Positions 23,201 to 30,937 of a stretch of DNA of 64,000 nt are shown here, piece after piece. The notes under the pieces were generated by a model. It searched no databases. It saw nothing but the letters and a program-made list of their open reading frames with translations, and was not told the DNA's origin. Within the stretch, counting starts at the first letter, position 1, and the number at the start of each line of letters is the position of its first letter. Where the stretch lies: positions 26,795,206-26,859,205 of the forward strand of contig JAFMSR010000005.1 of assembly GCA_022818135.1 (NCBI GenBank), in the 5' to 3' direction. The translations under genes were made by a program, and so were the position numbers. The stretch comes from Saxidomus purpurata (Eukaryota > Mollusca > Bivalvia > Venerida > Veneridae).

Positions 23201-26030
23201 TCAGATATATTGAATTTATTATCACACATAATTCTGTTCACGAATGCATCTAACGTCATTTTATACTTAAATAAATTATGCAAATTAGGTAAGTACGTTA
23301 TGGAGACAAAGTAGATAATAAACTGTTACATTTTACTTTTTCTCCGTATTAGCCTTACAAGCGATATCTGCAAGGCGTGCTGTAAGTAACTTTTACCAAA
23401 ACATCAGGAAAGCGGCATTCTTAGATTCCACCAAGTTTATTCCCTAACATCACGAAACAGTCTCAAATATAAAATTGTGAGGAAACCAGTCGCTTAATTC
23501 ACCTGTGAATATTTTTAGCACCTAGTGGCAGACTTCCGTAACTTTGATAGTATGATATTTTGTGTGTACTTGCCTTCCACTTGAGTAGCGAAACTTTATA
23601 AAAATGAACGCTCTTCAAAAACGCAGTGATTCTTCAGCACTCTTAGCACGCTAAAACAGGAAAGCATACATAAACCAGTATAATCAGTCAGTAATATAGT
23701 GTTGTTTTTTCAGGCCCCTACCAAAAAGACTTTCAAGCAGTAAATGCGGGTACTTACGCATTTTCCTCTGTCATATCATTTCAAGGAATCACAAGTGGTG
23801 ACTGTGCAAGATATTGTGTACAGTTACAAATGAGCCTATGTACAGGTAATTGTTAAATTTTAATGCATTATTATACACTCTTGAACAAAGTTTGCGGTGA
23901 TGTATAGTAAACCGCTCGTTTCGTCGGTCTGTTGGTTTTTGGTGTCCGTTCCTTTATCCTTTCAATGATTTACATGTACATGAACTGAAGATTAAAGGTC
24001 CATTACTAAGACCAAATAAATCTAGAATCTGGAATTTTAACGGGCTTCTTCTCAGAGGGAAAATATGGCATAATGCATCGATTGTTACCACATTGTATTG
24101 AAAATATGAGTTTAACAAAATAATTAATATTCTATTTTGCATTTTCAAAAATGAAAGTAGATTTTCCAGTTTTCAAATATCTTTGTAATTTTCCAAAAAT
24201 CTCACAGAAAAACGTAAACAGGTTCTATACAAATAAGCATGCCTATTTCTAATCATAGTTGAAAGAATTTCACTTCCAATGATGTGCAATGTATATTTCT
24301 GACTGTTTACAAGATGCAATAAAGCGAAAGAATGACAAAAAGACCACCCAGGTCAATCTAAGGAAATACAGAAAACTTTCACTCGTTTTTCTGCAGCAGT
24401 ATTTCAAACAGGGAAACACTCCAAGGCTATTGTAAAGTTTTAGAAGCCAGTTTCAAACTGTATTTCCCTGTTACAATTCCAGAAAATTTTGGTCTTGTTA
24501 TGGACCTTTAAATTTCCATCAGGTCAAGGGGATGTGCAGAACATGTGCAGTGATACTTGAGTGAATATATAATGTTAGCAGATTACTTCGTCTAAACCAC
24601 CTACCATTCTCTTGATCAAATAAACAAAGTTTGCAGTGCACATTATTAATGTTAGGGCCACTAATTACTTGCACAATTTTTATCTGTTCAAATACAAGAA
24701 ACGTATTAATGGGTTTCAGGGTTTTACTATAGTGCAGAAGCAACGACATGCTATCTACCAGGTAAAGTGGGTGTGGTATCATCAACAGCCAATGCAGGTG
24801 GTGGTGGTGGAACCTTCTGTGAACAATATAAAAGTAATTACATAGATTTAATAATGCATTTATTGTTAACAAAATGTACGTCATTATAGTTTCTAATTTC
24901 GTTTAAAAAGGAAAAGAAAAAATAATTTTATAACATATATAGTTACTGTTATGGTTACAGTTATGGTTTTTCGCATACTTCCAATGTCGACATTTGCAAT
25001 GGCATGAAAATAGCATGATGACTATAGTTGTGTATGAGAGAGGTTGCCATAGAAGTTGTATCCATGCATCGAAGCGTGTGCCAAATGAAAAAATAACTTG
25101 GAATTTAGATGAAATTATAACTTCGCGCTAACACTAGTATACTGATACTACAATTAATTGCAGGGACCCATTTTCCTGCAGCTGCATCACCTGGCTCTCC
25201 TCGAACTGTGACTCCTCATTTACATTCTAGTAAGGTTTCTCTATTGTGTTTGATACATAAAACGCAGAGAAAAGATACTTCATATTTGAAATAATTAACT
25301 AGTGCTCGCTTTTAAATATTTCTTTGTAGTTATGTTGCTTGTGAAACCAATGAATTAAATGATTTTTATTCAACATATACATTGTGAAAATTCAAGACAT
25401 ATCTCACATATTAACCTACCAGTTTTCTTTATTAACAACATTTTCAATACGTATTGCTTAATACAGCAATATGAAGTTAAAAGTCATGAAGTAATGTTTA
25501 GCTTTTTCAGGCTCAGCCAAAAGTTCTTTATCAACACAAAGATTGTCGACCACTTTTTCAAAGACTCAAACACTTTCATCACAAAAAATGACGACCACGT
25601 TTCCGAAGACTCAGACATTTCCATCTTCAAATACACTACCATGTTCGTCGTTACAGCGTCAGTCTTCTAATGATTCAAAACATAATACAGGTATGTCAAT
25701 ACGAATGATCAGTATCATTTCAAAGTCAGCTTGTATTAAATGGAATTATCTTTGTTGCTCTTTGTTGTCCCCGTAAAGATGAATATTCTCCTGTCCATGT
25801 CGTTCAAGAATCACGACATACTATAAGTTTAACTATCTGGCATTTACATTGATACTTAGCTTTTATTTATATACCTTTTTCAAATTTCAGGTTTAATAGC
25901 CGGTACAGCTGTCGGAACATTTCTGCTTGGATTGTTAATGGGTGCATTGGGATTCTATTTGTTCCGGAGATACCGTAATCTCGATAAAGACGACCTAAAA
26001 ACTAATTTTATAGAACATGAAGATATGTAA
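2116..26030 (+). CDS. Large multi-exon type I membrane protein with LolA-like and PAN/apple-like domains
   Basis: Reconstructed exons: 2116-2233, 3556-3750, 5533-5663, 5887-5992, 6163-6326, 6690-6812, 7711-7822, 8318-8496, 9344-9454, 10418-10501, 11155-11278, 12163-12327, 12547-12771, 14153-14259, 14519-14552, 14977-15083, 15377-15488, 16336-16511, 17096-17200, 17398-17478, 18171-18294, 19039-19212, 19555-19776, 21634-21749, 22020-22086, 22370-22606, 22820-23050, 23714-23845, 24720-24833, 25164-25229, 25511-25690, 25891-26030. Every junction is AG/GT, phases agree throughout, and the total is 4362 nt (1453 codons plus TAA). Only the exon with the initiator Met is missing. Domain order: signal sequence, LolA-like module A, module B, PAN1, linker, module C, PAN2, linker, PAN3-5, Ser/Thr-rich stalk, transmembrane helix, short tail. 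I infer a cell-surface protein that may bind lipid or glycan; its ligand is unknown. It resembles uncharacterised metazoan LolA-like/PAN proteins, recognised by eye only. Confidence 0.85.
3556..6326 (+). CDS. Exons 2-5: N-terminal LolA-like module A
   Basis: Exons 3556-3750, 5533-5663, 5887-5992 and 6163-6326, about residues 40-238. Exon 2 has an F-x-A-x-V-E-A-N strand, then IYYDYSGNRATL and later a DEIYTI strand. This amphipathic beta pattern with a Y-D turn is what I associate with LolA-like lipoprotein-carrier folds described in metazoan proteins. Exons 3-5 carry scattered Cys and Trp (GDVCTTGQ, NHWKSC, SNWSTS) and continue the beta-rich fold. Module A has no second copy; the internal duplication starts after it. 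Confidence 0.7.
6690..10501 (+). CDS. Exons 6-10: LolA-like module B
   Basis: Exons 6690-6812, 7711-7822, 8318-8496, 9344-9454 and 10418-10501, about residues 239-441. Landmarks are YRTERIYTD, IWYDETF, DYKTG, YGNCTTT, NPLQLF, TYIGQ and VRGILCD. The YIGQ-x2-VRGI-x-CD pattern and the WYD turn recur in module C at the same exon positions. Exon 8 carries four N-glycosylation sequons (NCT, NLT, NGS, NYT), supporting extracellular placement. Confidence 0.75.
8772..8866. repeat. GC-rich hairpin motif shared with 48850-48940
   Basis: GGCGCCGCC (8790s) pairs imperfectly with GGCGGCGGCC across GATGAC. The following words (TATGGAATAG, CCGGAAGT, ATAGGAGCGGTTAT) recur diverged at 48865-48940. It is a repeat inside intron 8, not an exon. 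Confidence 0.5.
11155..12327 (+). CDS. Exons 11-12: module B C-terminal segment
   Basis: Exons 11155-11278 and 12163-12327, about residues 442-537. Exon 11 ends in ITFQLKFPG and its partner exon 21 in EFQVTFPG; both exons are exactly 124 nt and share NF-x-DFD near the start. That equal length decides the acceptor at 11154 over an alternative AG 18 nt upstream. Exon 12 aligns in position with exon 22. The downstream NLDYDDANIFVTATLLD strand looks like a carrier-domain beta strand. Confidence 0.7.
12547..12771 (+). CDS. Exon 13: PAN/apple-like domain 1
   Basis: A single phase 1-1 exon encodes about residues 538-612 with six cysteines in the order C-x3-C-x7-C-x5-C-x5-C-x20-C (CASYC, FICNSFDVC, CHLS). 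PAN/apple folds bind protein or carbohydrate in other families; the ligand here is unknown. The symmetric phase makes it a shuffle-competent unit. Confidence 0.8.
13698..14120. mobile_element. MITE copy 1 (TTAA-bounded, TIR AGTGACATTATGC)
   Basis: The element starts ATTAAAGTGACATTATGC and ends GCATAATTCCACTTTAAT, which are inverted complements with few mismatches. TTAA at each edge fits a TTAA target-site duplication as made by piggyBac-type transposases (inference). It is about 423 bp, non-coding, in the intron between exons 13 and 14. Confidence 0.75.
14153..14552 (+). CDS. Exons 14-15: linker after PAN1, including a 34-nt microexon
   Basis: Exons 14153-14259 and 14519-14552. Exon 14 ends LQLNRLGDK and exon 15 is only VYTAVDVTLTF. 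The corresponding exons 24-25 end IPIPGTDK and begin SKVFTATYIKD, confirming that the linker belongs to the duplicated unit. Exon 15 (34 nt) is half the length of its partner (67 nt). Confidence 0.7.
14977..17478 (+). CDS. Exons 16-20: LolA-like module C, paralogue of module B
   Basis: Exons 14977-15083, 15377-15488, 16336-16511, 17096-17200 and 17398-17478, about residues 660-853. Sizes against module B are 107/123, 112/112, 176/179, 105/111 and 81/84. Matching motifs are YSYEVEVSI, VWYDDGF, DYNTG, YRNCTVT, DPLQMF, FVGQ, TVRGMTC and EWMEISD. All phases match module B except the start of exon 16 (phase 1 against phase 0 for exon 6), so the duplication junction lies there. Confidence 0.78.
15583..15810 (-). 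mobile_element. Fragment of 147-bp-repeat element (family R3), antisense in intron 17
   Basis: CATTATACCCCCGAAACGAA is the reverse complement of the 3' end of the larger + strand copy near 36665-36690. Following words (TATAGGAGTCACC, GGTCGG, then an antisense repeat unit) also match in reverse. Confidence 0.65.
16566..17055. repeat. 44-bp minisatellite, about 11 copies
   Basis: The word AGCTGAAATAACA recurs at 16584, 16628, 16672, 16716, 16760, 16804, 16848, 16892, 16936, 16980 and 17024, exactly 44 bp apart. Early copies carry GGTGAAGCAATA and later ones GTCTTAGCAGTA. The array stops about 40 bp before the exon 19 acceptor. Confidence 0.9.
17617..18053. mobile_element. MITE copy 2 (same family as 13698-14120)
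   Basis: Same orientation, TTAA-AGTG start, CACT-TTAA end and interior (for example TTTATAAAAGC and GTGTATTGGGTTAAAAG) as copy 1, with small indels. It lies between exons 20 and 21, not the paralogous intron, so it inserted independently of the exon duplication. Confidence 0.75.
18171..19212 (+). CDS. Exons 21-22: module C C-terminal segment
   Basis: Exons 18171-18294 (124 nt, same as exon 11) and 19039-19212 (174 against 165 nt for exon 12), about residues 854-952. The shared core is NFYDFD, then FQVTFPG at the phase 1 donor. Exon 22 contains SAKMFLIEATFIMSRL followed by a charged loop and DNVYLTSSLVE, in the same place as exon 12's VFVTATLL-like strand. Confidence 0.72.
19555..19776 (+). 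CDS. Exon 23: PAN/apple-like domain 2
   Basis: Phase 1-1 exon of 222 nt, about residues 953-1026. The cysteine spacing for the first five is identical to PAN1 (C-x3-C-x7-C-x5-C-x5-C). SPSQCATTC and VCNSFYVC match PAN1's SPVQCASYC and ICNSFDVC, so it is PAN1's closest relative in the protein. Confidence 0.8.
20297..20537 (-). mobile_element. tRNA-Ser-derived SINE, minus copy
   Basis: Read on the minus strand it begins GCCTCCGTTGTCG, then GACTTGAAATC (anticodon-loop-like) and GGGTCATGGCTTCGAG (B-box-like). It ends with a tail that becomes (GTT)n on the plus strand. Most of the A box is missing compared with the plus copy. Confidence 0.7.
20699..20940 (+). mobile_element. tRNA-Ser-derived SINE, plus copy
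   Basis: The head GCCTCCGTGGTCGAGTGG resembles a tRNA-Ser A box. GACTTGAAATC matches a Ser-TGA anticodon arm, and GGGTTCGAGCTC is a B box. A body of about 150 bp and an (AAC)n-like tail follow. It cannot be a functional tRNA because the acceptor stem is not closed. Confidence 0.75.
21634..22086 (+). CDS. Exons 24-25: linker after PAN2
   Basis: Exons 21634-21749 and 22020-22086, about residues 1027-1087, the last exons of the duplicated block. They encode a beta-rich stretch (NMIAFLNLQNSVF, FTLAIPIPG, KVFTATYIKD). Flanking phases (1 in, 1 out) match the exon 14-15 pair. Confidence 0.72.
22370..22606 (+). CDS. Exon 26: PAN/apple-like domain 3
   Basis: Phase 1-1 exon of 237 nt, about residues 1088-1166, with CATAC, FQCHGFSYC and MCVMSKKH giving C-x3-C-x7-C-x5-C-x5-C-x23-C. 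The opening DNALLSFVIHSH is a beta strand as in PAN1 and PAN2. Confidence 0.8.
22820..23050 (+). CDS. Exon 27: PAN/apple-like domain 4
   Basis: Phase 1-1 exon of 231 nt, about residues 1167-1243. CAQSC, ECRMFEYC and CVLYDERN give C-x3-C-x5-C-x5-C-x5-C then a final Cys. The second spacing is two residues shorter than in PAN1-3. Confidence 0.8.
23714..24833 (+). CDS. Exons 28-29: atypical, intron-split PAN-like domain 5
   Basis: Exons 23714-23845 and 24720-24833, about residues 1244-1325. CARYC and SLCTG open a PAN-like pattern, but the fourth position holds Ser (FYYS) instead of Cys and the next Cys follows four residues later. A Gly run (GGGGG) precedes the last Cys. Unlike PAN1-4, the domain is interrupted by a phase 1 intron. 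The lost cysteine suggests relaxed or changed function. Confidence 0.65.
25164..25690 (+). CDS. Exons 30-31: Ser/Thr/Pro-rich stalk
   Basis: Exons 25164-25229 and 25511-25690, about residues 1326-1407. PAAASPGSPRTVTP is followed by TTFSKTQTLSSQ and TTFPKTQTFPSS, an internal repeat of about 13 residues. This low-complexity, probably O-glycosylated spacer would lift the globular domains off the membrane (inference). Confidence 0.75.
25891..26030 (+). CDS. Exon 32: transmembrane helix and cytoplasmic tail
   Basis: About residues 1408-1453: an uncharged segment (LIAGTAVGTFLLGLLMG, ending GFYLF), a stop-transfer RRYR, then an acidic tail ending in EHEDM and TAA at 26028-26030. One helix plus an N-terminal signal gives type I topology. 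The 21-residue tail has no evident catalytic domain, so signalling would need partner proteins. Confidence 0.82.
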
Positions 26031-26113
26031 TGATATCTAAATAATGAACGTGAAATTAATGTAAAACGTATTTTACAAAAGAGTAGGAGGCGGAACGATT
26101 TTAATTGAGAACA

Positions 26114-26119
26114 AATAAA
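26114..26119 (+). terminator. Poly(A) signal of the receptor-like gene
   Basis: AATAAA 84 bp after the stop codon; a second AATAAA at 26593-26598 could give a longer 3' UTR. Confidence 0.55.
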
Positions 26120-26869
26120 ATGACGCATTTTGTTTAAATGTAATGGCTCTCCATGGTGTATTGTAATCAATTTTCGAACTGCTAATTTTCAATACGGAAA
26201 TTAATACTGTTAAGTATTTATCTAAGAAGTAGATATAGTATGTTTGTCGTCTTCAAATCTCTTGAACTGACATAGCATTTACCATCGGAGGGTATTGTAT
26301 ATCATGTACATGATCAACCATTGTCTGCTGTCAGGCTATTACCAAATTTAGCATAGTCCTCAATTATTAATTTCTAGCAAAGCACGATACTGTCTTTGTT
26401 TTGAATATTCATTCAGCCAAGAAAACTATAGAATCAGCTACCCCAAAATTGGCCATAATACAAAATGTAAGACCGACTTTAGGATTCAGCTTAAGTATGT
26501 GCATTCAAAAACAAGTTACTTATACATAGAGCAGTACGTTGTTTTCTACTTTACATTTCTTAAGATGATTTAGTGTAAACCATTTTGTTTTAAATAAATG
26601 ATCAGCTTATATGTGTGTAGTATTTTGAGGTTTGTTATTCCTCTTACTTTTAGTTTCGAATTTTAATTATATATGTGCTAATCAGGAGGATTGATTAAAA
26701 GCATTTAACTTCAGTGGTGTGCTTCAGTACAGACAGTGTTTTGGCTATTTATCAGACTTGCAAAGTATATCAAATGCAATTGTTGATATAAGATTACATT
26801 TAATTTTCATAAGAATCATTTAAAAATAAACTCTTTTATAGACACGTTCATTTCTATACGCTCGAAGTC
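26120..26869. other. 3' UTR and intergenic region, nothing recognised
   Basis: AT-rich, no convincing open frame or repeat seen apart from the alternative poly(A) signal. Confidence 0.4.
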
Positions 26870-27260
26870 ACGTATTATCGGAACACCTGCGGCGGCTGTC
26901 CACAAGTTGTCCGTTCTCTAAGTCGAACAGTTTTCATCTATCTTCATTAAAGTCTCTGAACATGTTCATTGGCATGATGTCTTGGCCAAGTTCGATCACC
27001 AGCCAGGCACTTTTGCATTATGGCCCTTGAATTATCCAAAATAGCCAAACAAGTCTTGCGCGCTTTCTGGGTCGAAAAGTTTTCATCTGATCTTCACTAA
27101 ATTTTGTACAATTATTTGTGGGCATAATGTCAAGGCCAATTTCGATAACCAGCAAAATCGCCAAAGGTACCCTTGAATAATCGAAAAATGATGGCATTAG
27201 CCTTGTCAGGTCTAAATTTTTAAAGGGTGGATTAGCCTTGTCCGTTTTATAGTTCAAACA
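26870..27260. repeat. Tandem repeat of about 147-bp period (family R4), ~2.5 units
   Basis: AGTTTTCATCT plus TCTTCA recurs at about 26926 and 27073; TGGCCCTTGAATTAT, AATGTC and AGGCCAA words repeat in step. This is dispersed-repeat DNA rather than a gene. Confidence 0.6.
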
Positions 27261-27289
27261 TGTTTTACAAATCCTATGAACTGCCAGAT

Positions 27290-27612
27290 ACCGATTTATG
27301 CCTTCCTCTTTCCAAAATTACTGTTTTGAATTTCACTACCCCACTGGGGCTTTAGCACTGAGGAGATATTTATTTTCTTTAAGTTACAGTCATAAAGAAC
27401 TTAATTGTGGTAAGTTAAATCAAATTAGTACTTCTACTTTCAGACAACAATAATTCTTAAGTTTTTATATAAAAATAACTATGTAATAAAAGCAATACAT
27501 CCCCTTTAGGGCCTCATTTCTGTAAATATCCATGTCCTAAATTTTCTATTGTTAGAGAATGCAAAGTTGATTATTTGTACCAATCAAAATCAAATTCTGA
27601 CTAACCTTTGTT
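27290..27612. repeat. Dispersed repeat R5, copy 1
   Basis: Words such as AAAGAACTTAATTGTGGTAA and the flanking GCAAAGTTGATTA recur diverged at 44560-44930 in the same orientation. Confidence 0.55.
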
Positions 27613-27617
27613 AGAAA

Positions 27618-28610
27618 TAAGAGGGCCAAGATGATCCTATATCGCTCACCTGGCTACTATGGCTATCATAAAAGATCATCAATGGTAGAAAGGGTCAATT
27701 TTGACCTGGGGGAAATGATTTGTACATTATTGGAACATGTCAAAAAGACAATGATACATGGCAAATATCTAAGCTTTAGAGTTTGTGGTTTCAGAAATAA
27801 AGATTTTTAAGGTTTTTCCTATATAAGCCTATGTAAAATCAAGTTACCCCGGGCGGGGTAAATTTTGAGCCGCAGTTCATAATCTGAATAATCTTAGCAG
27901 AGGTCCACTAGTCAATGCCACATGCTAAATGTCTAAGCTCTAGGCCTTGTGGCTCAGAGGAGATGTTTTAAAAGATTTCCTACATAAGCATATATAAAAG
28001 CAAGTGACCCCCAGGCAGGGTCAATTTTGACCATAGGTTCTTAATTTTAACAATCTTGGTAGAGGTCTATAAGGTTACCCCACATGCTAAATATCTTAGC
28101 TCTATGTTTTGTGGTTTCAGAGATTTTGTAAAAGGTTTTCCTACATAAGCCTATGTAAAAACAATTGACTCCGAGGCAGGGTCAAGTTTAACCCTGGGGT
28201 CATAATTTGAAGAATCTTGGTAAAAGTCTACTAGGTTATGCAACATGCTAAATATATAAGCTCTATGCCTTGTAGTTTCAGATAAAAAGATTTTTCCTAT
28301 GTAAGCCTAGGTTTAAACAAGTTGCCATCCATGTGGGATCAATTTTGAATCAGGGCTCATAATTTGAACAATCTTTGTACAGGTCCACAAAGTAATGCCA
28401 CATGCCAAATATCTGAGCTCTAGGCCTTCCTGTTCTTGAGAAGATTTTTAAAGTTGAATTCTTTGAACAATTTTGGTAGAGCTTCATGCAAGGAAAGTTT
28501 TATCAACATTAGCCCAGTGGTTTCAGAGGAAAATGCCATTTGAAGTAAAGTGATGAAGAACGACAGACTGGGGCCATGGGAAAAGATCACAGTGCCAGGT
28601 GAGCTAAAAT
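27618..28610 (+). mobile_element. R1 element, full-length copy
   Basis: It begins AAGAGGGCCAAGATG, then GCTCACCTGG at 27644-27653, and ends with the exact inverted complement CCAGGTGAGC at 28595-28604. The interior is about five units of roughly 170 bp, each with CATAATTTGAA, CAATCTTGGTAGAGGTC, CATGCTAAATATCTAAGCTC and TTCCTA-ATAAGCCTATG. No protein is encoded. Confidence 0.75.
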
Positions 28611-28699
28611 CAAATTGCTATGTGAAAGAGCAATAATTATAAATGAAGCCTGGTACAGGTATATGAGGATAAATGGATTAAGGCTGACTGATAATGTGA

Positions 28700-28790
28700 C
28701 ATACTACTGTAGCTCAGTTGGTAGAGTATCTGCCAGGAAGTGGAAGGCAGTCCCAGTCATGCTGCAATTGTTTCACCATTGGTCACATTA
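28700..28790 (+). repeat. tRNA-like SINE head (degenerate)
   Basis: TAGCTCAGTTGGTAGAG is a strong A-box/D-arm match, but no proper B box follows, so this is a tRNA-derived repeat remnant rather than a tRNA gene. Confidence 0.5.
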
Positions 28791-28927
28791 TCAAATATAA
28801 CTACATTTTATCATGTGCTTTATGTCTCAATTGGTATGCACTGGGATAACACAATGTTATGTTTTCATCAATATATGAACAGTGTAAGGGGCATAAGTAA
28901 CTGTTCTAGTGTTGAAGACAATAATTA

Positions 28928-29325
28928 ACTAGACCTATCACTAAATGTGATTAATATCCCCCAAAGACTGATTTATGAACTGAGGAAGTTCGTAGTAACA
29001 GAATACCTTGCAAAAAAACTAAAATAAAGATACTGTTCTTGGCAATAACTATGTAATTAGTCAAGATAGAATTATGGTTCTTGTACACTGCATTTCCTCT
29101 CATTGTGCTAAACAAATTGTATGAAGTAGTATTGAATTCCAACCAGTTATTTTAAAGTTATGCTCTGGACAAGGAAAAGTAACAAAGGGCAATAACTCTG
29201 TAGTAAGTCAAGATAGGGTTATGGTTGTTGTTTACTGCACTTCCTCTCAAGGAAAATGCAACAGACCGCCCACCCGACCAACAACCGGGTGACTCCTATA
29301 TACCCCCTGAAACTCCTATATACCC
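28928..29325 (+). mobile_element. R3 element (147-bp repeat family), short copy
   Basis: It starts CTAGACCTATCACTAAATG and ends near GGGTGACTCCTATATACC, the same two ends as the longer copy at 35775-36695. About two internal units are present. Confidence 0.7.
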
Positions 29326-29329
29326 CCTG

Positions 29330-30937
29330 ATGCAGCATATACATGTAGAAGAGATCGCAATGATGTCACTTGACAAGATTAGATATTATAAAGATTGCTG
29401 GCAGGCACTATAACAGTTGTGTTTACAATACAAAATGTACTTATGAATTGTAAAGGAATTTGAATTAATTATGCTTAACATGATAGATCTAGTGACCCAA
29501 AACATGGATCCAGTACAATCCCCTTTACACTTTGCGATGCAATGTTGACATTTATGTGATATTAACAGTAGTGTACAGTTTTAAGTTTGAGTTATGTAAT
29601 TATAGCTTCACTTGATTCAATATTTTTTTAGAAGTAGGAATGCTATATCAAGGTTTTATTTTGGTGGCTGATGTGATTTGCACCAAATTATGACACCATC
29701 AATTTAAAACACTTATAAAAACGCATACATTTGGCACCACAGATTTAAAGTGCCATATACGGTATAACTATAAAATTATTTACATGATCAGCATAGATAA
29801 TTGGTTATAGTGTGAAATCCTTCAACACTTACATTGTTTAGAATCCTTCAAGACCCCAGTTTGACTTCCATGAACACTGGTACCTAACAAAATTAGAAAA
29901 ATTAGAGAGTTTTGTTTTACCTGACTGCAATTATTATGGTTACTGGCATTTCACACCATCTGATAAAGATAGGTGTGTGAGCTTACAGACTGGACATGCA
30001 TTAATGCCTGTGTAATTTGGTGCTTGATAAATTTGCTTTGTGTTTTTTTTTATTTGGTGTAAACACCTTTTGAAATAGGCTGGCAATAATTCTGTAAGGA
30101 TAGTGACCTTTATTAGCTACCTTACTTCATGATTGTCATTGTGCACAATTCTCCCGAGCTCAAAATTGCAAAATAAAAGGACAGGAACCCCTATTATAGG
30201 GCAGGGCAATAGATTGCTAGAGACTGTGGCCACCTTAAAGTCTGTCTGGAGAGCTTTGTACCCATGCCTAGTTTTGTTCTACATGTGACTGATTTGTTAA
30301 ATACCAAAGGTGATGTTTCCATTTGTTTAAATTGAAAATTTTTTAATTAAAGTGAGATCCTCCATTTTTATCATGCCATTACTATGACAACTGCCTGATA
30401 AAGCCTGTCTGAGAACAGCAACCTTTCTCAGTCAGTGACCTGAGAACACTTCTCCTTGTTTAAACCTATGGAAAAGTCAGAGGACATCAGATTTTTTAAG
30501 CTCCTCCCACTTTTTGCCGGACTACTTTTACAATGTAATACAGCTTAAAGCATTACAAAAATAATGAAATAAAACAGCCTAAATAAAACATATTTATTTG
30601 TAAAAAAAATGTTACATATAATAAACAATAATTTTTAAATGATTTAATTGTTATTAAAGGATCACTAATAACTTTATAATTACACAATCACTTATTATGA
30701 TGCTTGCATCTTTAAAAAAACATCTTCTGCTCTTAGACATCTAAAACAACAACAACAACATTAATAATAATAAATAAATAAAGATTACTTCTTAGTGACA
30801 AAATCAGAGTAAGGACAGGAAAATAACATGAATAATATTTACATCAGTCTCAAGTTTCACAAAGATAATTAATCAAAATAAGCACTGTTTAATCTTAATT
30901 TGGCAAATCCAGTAAAAAGCACTGTTCCTTCAACTTT
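29330..30937. other. Region upstream of the recombinase gene; no gene recognised
   Basis: AT-rich, with short unassigned frames and an (AAC)n/(TAA)n/(ATAA)n microsatellite at about 30749-30783. It may hold the promoter of the Crypton-type gene. Confidence 0.4.

Noticed and set aside
27618..28610. CRISPR-like array because of regular internal repeats
   Set aside because: Units are diverged, about 170 bp long and without spacer/repeat alternation; the context is eukaryotic.
28700..28790. Functional tRNA gene
   Set aside because: The A box is good but there is no B box or cloverleaf.
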